Below are positions 62,940-64,000 of a stretch of 64,000 nt of DNA, piece after piece (position 1 is the stretch's first letter; each line of letters opens with the position of its first letter). Location: the NCBI GenBank assembly GCA_001916005.1, contig MNRP01000055.1, forward strand, positions 176,410 to 240,409. The letters run 5' to 3'. The stretch comes from Clostridium sp. 26_22 (lineage in GTDB: Bacteria; Bacillota; Clostridia; TANB77; CAG-508). Below the pieces are notes generated by a model. It made no database searches and was not told the DNA's origin. It saw only the letters and a list, made by a program, of their open reading frames with translations. The translations under genes and the position numbers were made by a program.

Positions 62940-63572
62940 ATGTTAAAAGATATAGAAGTTTTATATCATAGCTGTATAAAAATAAGTAAAGAAAAAATTA
63001 TTTATATAGATCCATATAATATAGATAAAAATTATAATGATGCTGATATTATTTTTATAACACATGACCATTATGACCATTATTCTGAAGATGATATAGA
63101 TAAAGTAAGAAAGTCTAATTCTATTTTTGTTATTCCTGATAATTTATTAACTAAATTACTTGAAAAAGGAATAAACCAAGAAAATATTTTTACGCTTGAT
63201 CCAGGAGACACAGAGATAATGGATGATATAAAAATTGAGGCAGTTCCAGCTTATAATACAAACAAGCCTTTTCACCCAAAAGAAAATAATTGGCTAGGTT
63301 ATATTATAGAAATAAAAGGTATTAGGTATTATATAGCAGGAGATACAGATATTACTGAAGAAAATAAAGAAGTAAAATGTGATATTGCATTTGTTCCAGT
63401 TGGTGGAACATATACAATGGATTTTAAAGAGACAGCACAATTAATAAATATTATAAAGCCTAAAGTTGCAGTACCTATTCATTATGGAAGTGTAGTTGGA
63501 ACAAAACAAGATGCAACTGAATTTATAAAATTATTATATCCAACAACAAAAGGTATAATTTTAATGAAATAA
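62940..63572 (+). CDS. Metallo-beta-lactamase-fold hydrolase (UlaG-like)
   Basis: 210 aa from ATG 62940 (GGAGG upstream; an in-frame ATG at 62925 lies before that site). THDHYDHYSEDD provides the HxHxDH metal motif, YIAGDTDIT the bridging Asp, and VAVPIHYGSVVGTK the last His. Stand-alone MBL hydrolase of the UlaG/YtnP type; substrate unknown. It appears to be ordinary chromosomal DNA or far-end cargo. Confidence 0.85.
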   Translation: MLKDIEVLYHSCIKISKEKIIYIDPYNIDKNYNDADIIFITHDHYDHYSEDDIDKVRKSNSIFVIPDNLLTKLLEKGINQENIFTLDPGDTEIMDDIKIEAVPAYNTNKPFHPKENNWLGYIIEIKGIRYYIAGDTDITEENKEVKCDIAFVPVGGTYTMDFKETAQLINIIKPKVAVPIHYGSVVGTKQDATEFIKLLYPTTKGIILMK

Positions 63573-63592
63573 AAAAGAAAGAGGACTAAAAA

Positions 63593-63769
63593 ATGAAATA
63601 TTCAAATAAAGACAAAAAATTATTTAATGAAGCAGGAATTAATATAGAAGATAAAAATTATACAAATGAAGAAGTAGAAAGCTTAAAAATGAGAGTAACA
63701 GATTTTATTATGAGCCAAAGTACCAAAGATATAAATAAATATAGCCAAAAATTTAGTAATATATTATAA
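63593..63769 (+). CDS. Small uncharacterised protein
   Basis: 58 aa with GAGGA upstream. KYSNKDKKLFNEAGINIEDK then EEVESLKMRVTDFIMSQSTK. Helical; no family known to me. It is between the MBL and MmcQ/YjbR genes with short gaps. Confidence 0.5.
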   Translation: MKYSNKDKKLFNEAGINIEDKNYTNEEVESLKMRVTDFIMSQSTKDINKYSQKFSNIL

Positions 63770-63779
63770 GGATATAGAT

Positions 63780-64000
63780 ATGAATAAAGAAGAAATAATA
63801 AAGTATTGTTTGACATTAGAAGATACATATAAAGACTGTCCATTTCCAAATGATTTTGAATCATTAACAATGAAACATATTAAAAATAACAAATGGTTTG
63901 TTCTAATTATGAACGTTAATGATAAGTTATATATTAATGTGAAAACAAATCCAGATTATTCTGACATATTAAGAAATACTTATGATTATATAATACCTGC
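63780..64000 (+). CDS. MmcQ/YjbR-family protein (cut by window end)
   Basis: First 73 codons: KYCLTLEDTYKDCPFPNDFE, HIKNNKWFVLIMNVNDKLYI, NVKTNPDYSDILRNTYDYII. This is the start of the CyaY-like MmcQ/YjbR fold, a small DNA-binding-type protein of unclear role. The frame is open to the window end. Confidence 0.75.
   Translation, partial: MNKEEIIKYCLTLEDTYKDCPFPNDFESLTMKHIKNNKWFVLIMNVNDKLYINVKTNPDYSDILRNTYDYIIP

Overview
The window is very AT-rich, protein-coding DNA with strong AGGAGG-type ribosome binding sites. It carries several sporulation-linked genes: a SpoVB-type flippase, a SpoVG-like protein, a Spo0E-like protein and two Spo0A-like regulators. This suggests an uncultured low-GC member of the Clostridia. 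No rRNA, tRNA or CRISPR array was recognised.

Layout. Positions 1-8.6 kb look like ordinary chromosome: the end of a dTDP-rhamnose operon (rfbA-rfbC-rfbB), a SpoVB-like flippase, a MATE transporter fused to a cytidylate-kinase-like domain, a long-chain acyl-CoA synthetase, and the 3' half of a D-Ala-D-Ala carboxypeptidase gene. That last gene breaks off abruptly at 8602. From there to at least the tyrosine integrase at 60.9-61.8 kb the DNA is an integrative conjugative element. Its parts are: (a) a replication-type HTH protein and a Gram-positive type IV secretion operon, 8.8-25.3 kb (pilin-like protein, PrgI, VirB4, VirB6-like protein, M23 hydrolase, sortase, thioester adhesin, SpoVG-like protein, RusA-like nuclease, Replic_Relax-type protein, VirD4, S1 protein); (b) cargo, 25.4-41.5 kb (HU, a free-standing RNA polymerase alpha-CTD-like protein, Spo0E-like protein, Na+/H+ antiporter, toxin-like genes, a helicase/methyltransferase defence pair, PC4-like and CBS proteins); (c) a 0.5-kb gene-free stretch full of hairpins, then a module that looks like the leading region of a conjugative element, 42.0-55.9 kb (RDF-like protein, ERF, Rad50-like ATPase, amidoligase plus glutamine amidotransferase, S6-like protein, SSB, methyltransferases, ArdC, primase); (d) regulation and integration, 56-62.5 kb (Spo0A-like regulators, sigma/anti-sigma pair, secreted protein, XRE repressor, integrase). 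A metallo-beta-lactamase-fold hydrolase and an MmcQ/YjbR gene close the window. The far end of the element and the other half of the carboxypeptidase gene are not visible.

The most striking observation: nine genes of the conjugative backbone, and none of the cargo or flanking genes, are split into two or three reading frames at ten places. At every one of the ten places the last codon in frame is CGG. Skipping only the C (a +1 shift) puts a glycine codon GGN in frame and restores a continuous, family-typical protein, for example the Walker A motif of VirD4. By my manual reading, CGG occurs in frame only once more in the window, in the signal peptide of a compositionally different secreted protein (58468-58470). 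CGG therefore looks like a dedicated +1 recoding signal, in effect CGGN read as glycine, shared by the transfer genes. I know of no description of such a system. A systematic sequencing artefact or a burst of mutation must be excluded first.

How the parts could work together (inference): the VirB4/VirD4/VirB6 channel, cell-wall hydrolase and sortase-linked adhesin form the mating apparatus. ArdC, SSB, ERF, methyltransferases and primase would protect and rebuild the incoming strand. The Spo0A-, Spo0E- and SpoVG-like proteins may couple the element to host developmental state. If CGG decoding varies between hosts or conditions, it would gate pilin, VirB6, VirD4, primase and ArdC together.
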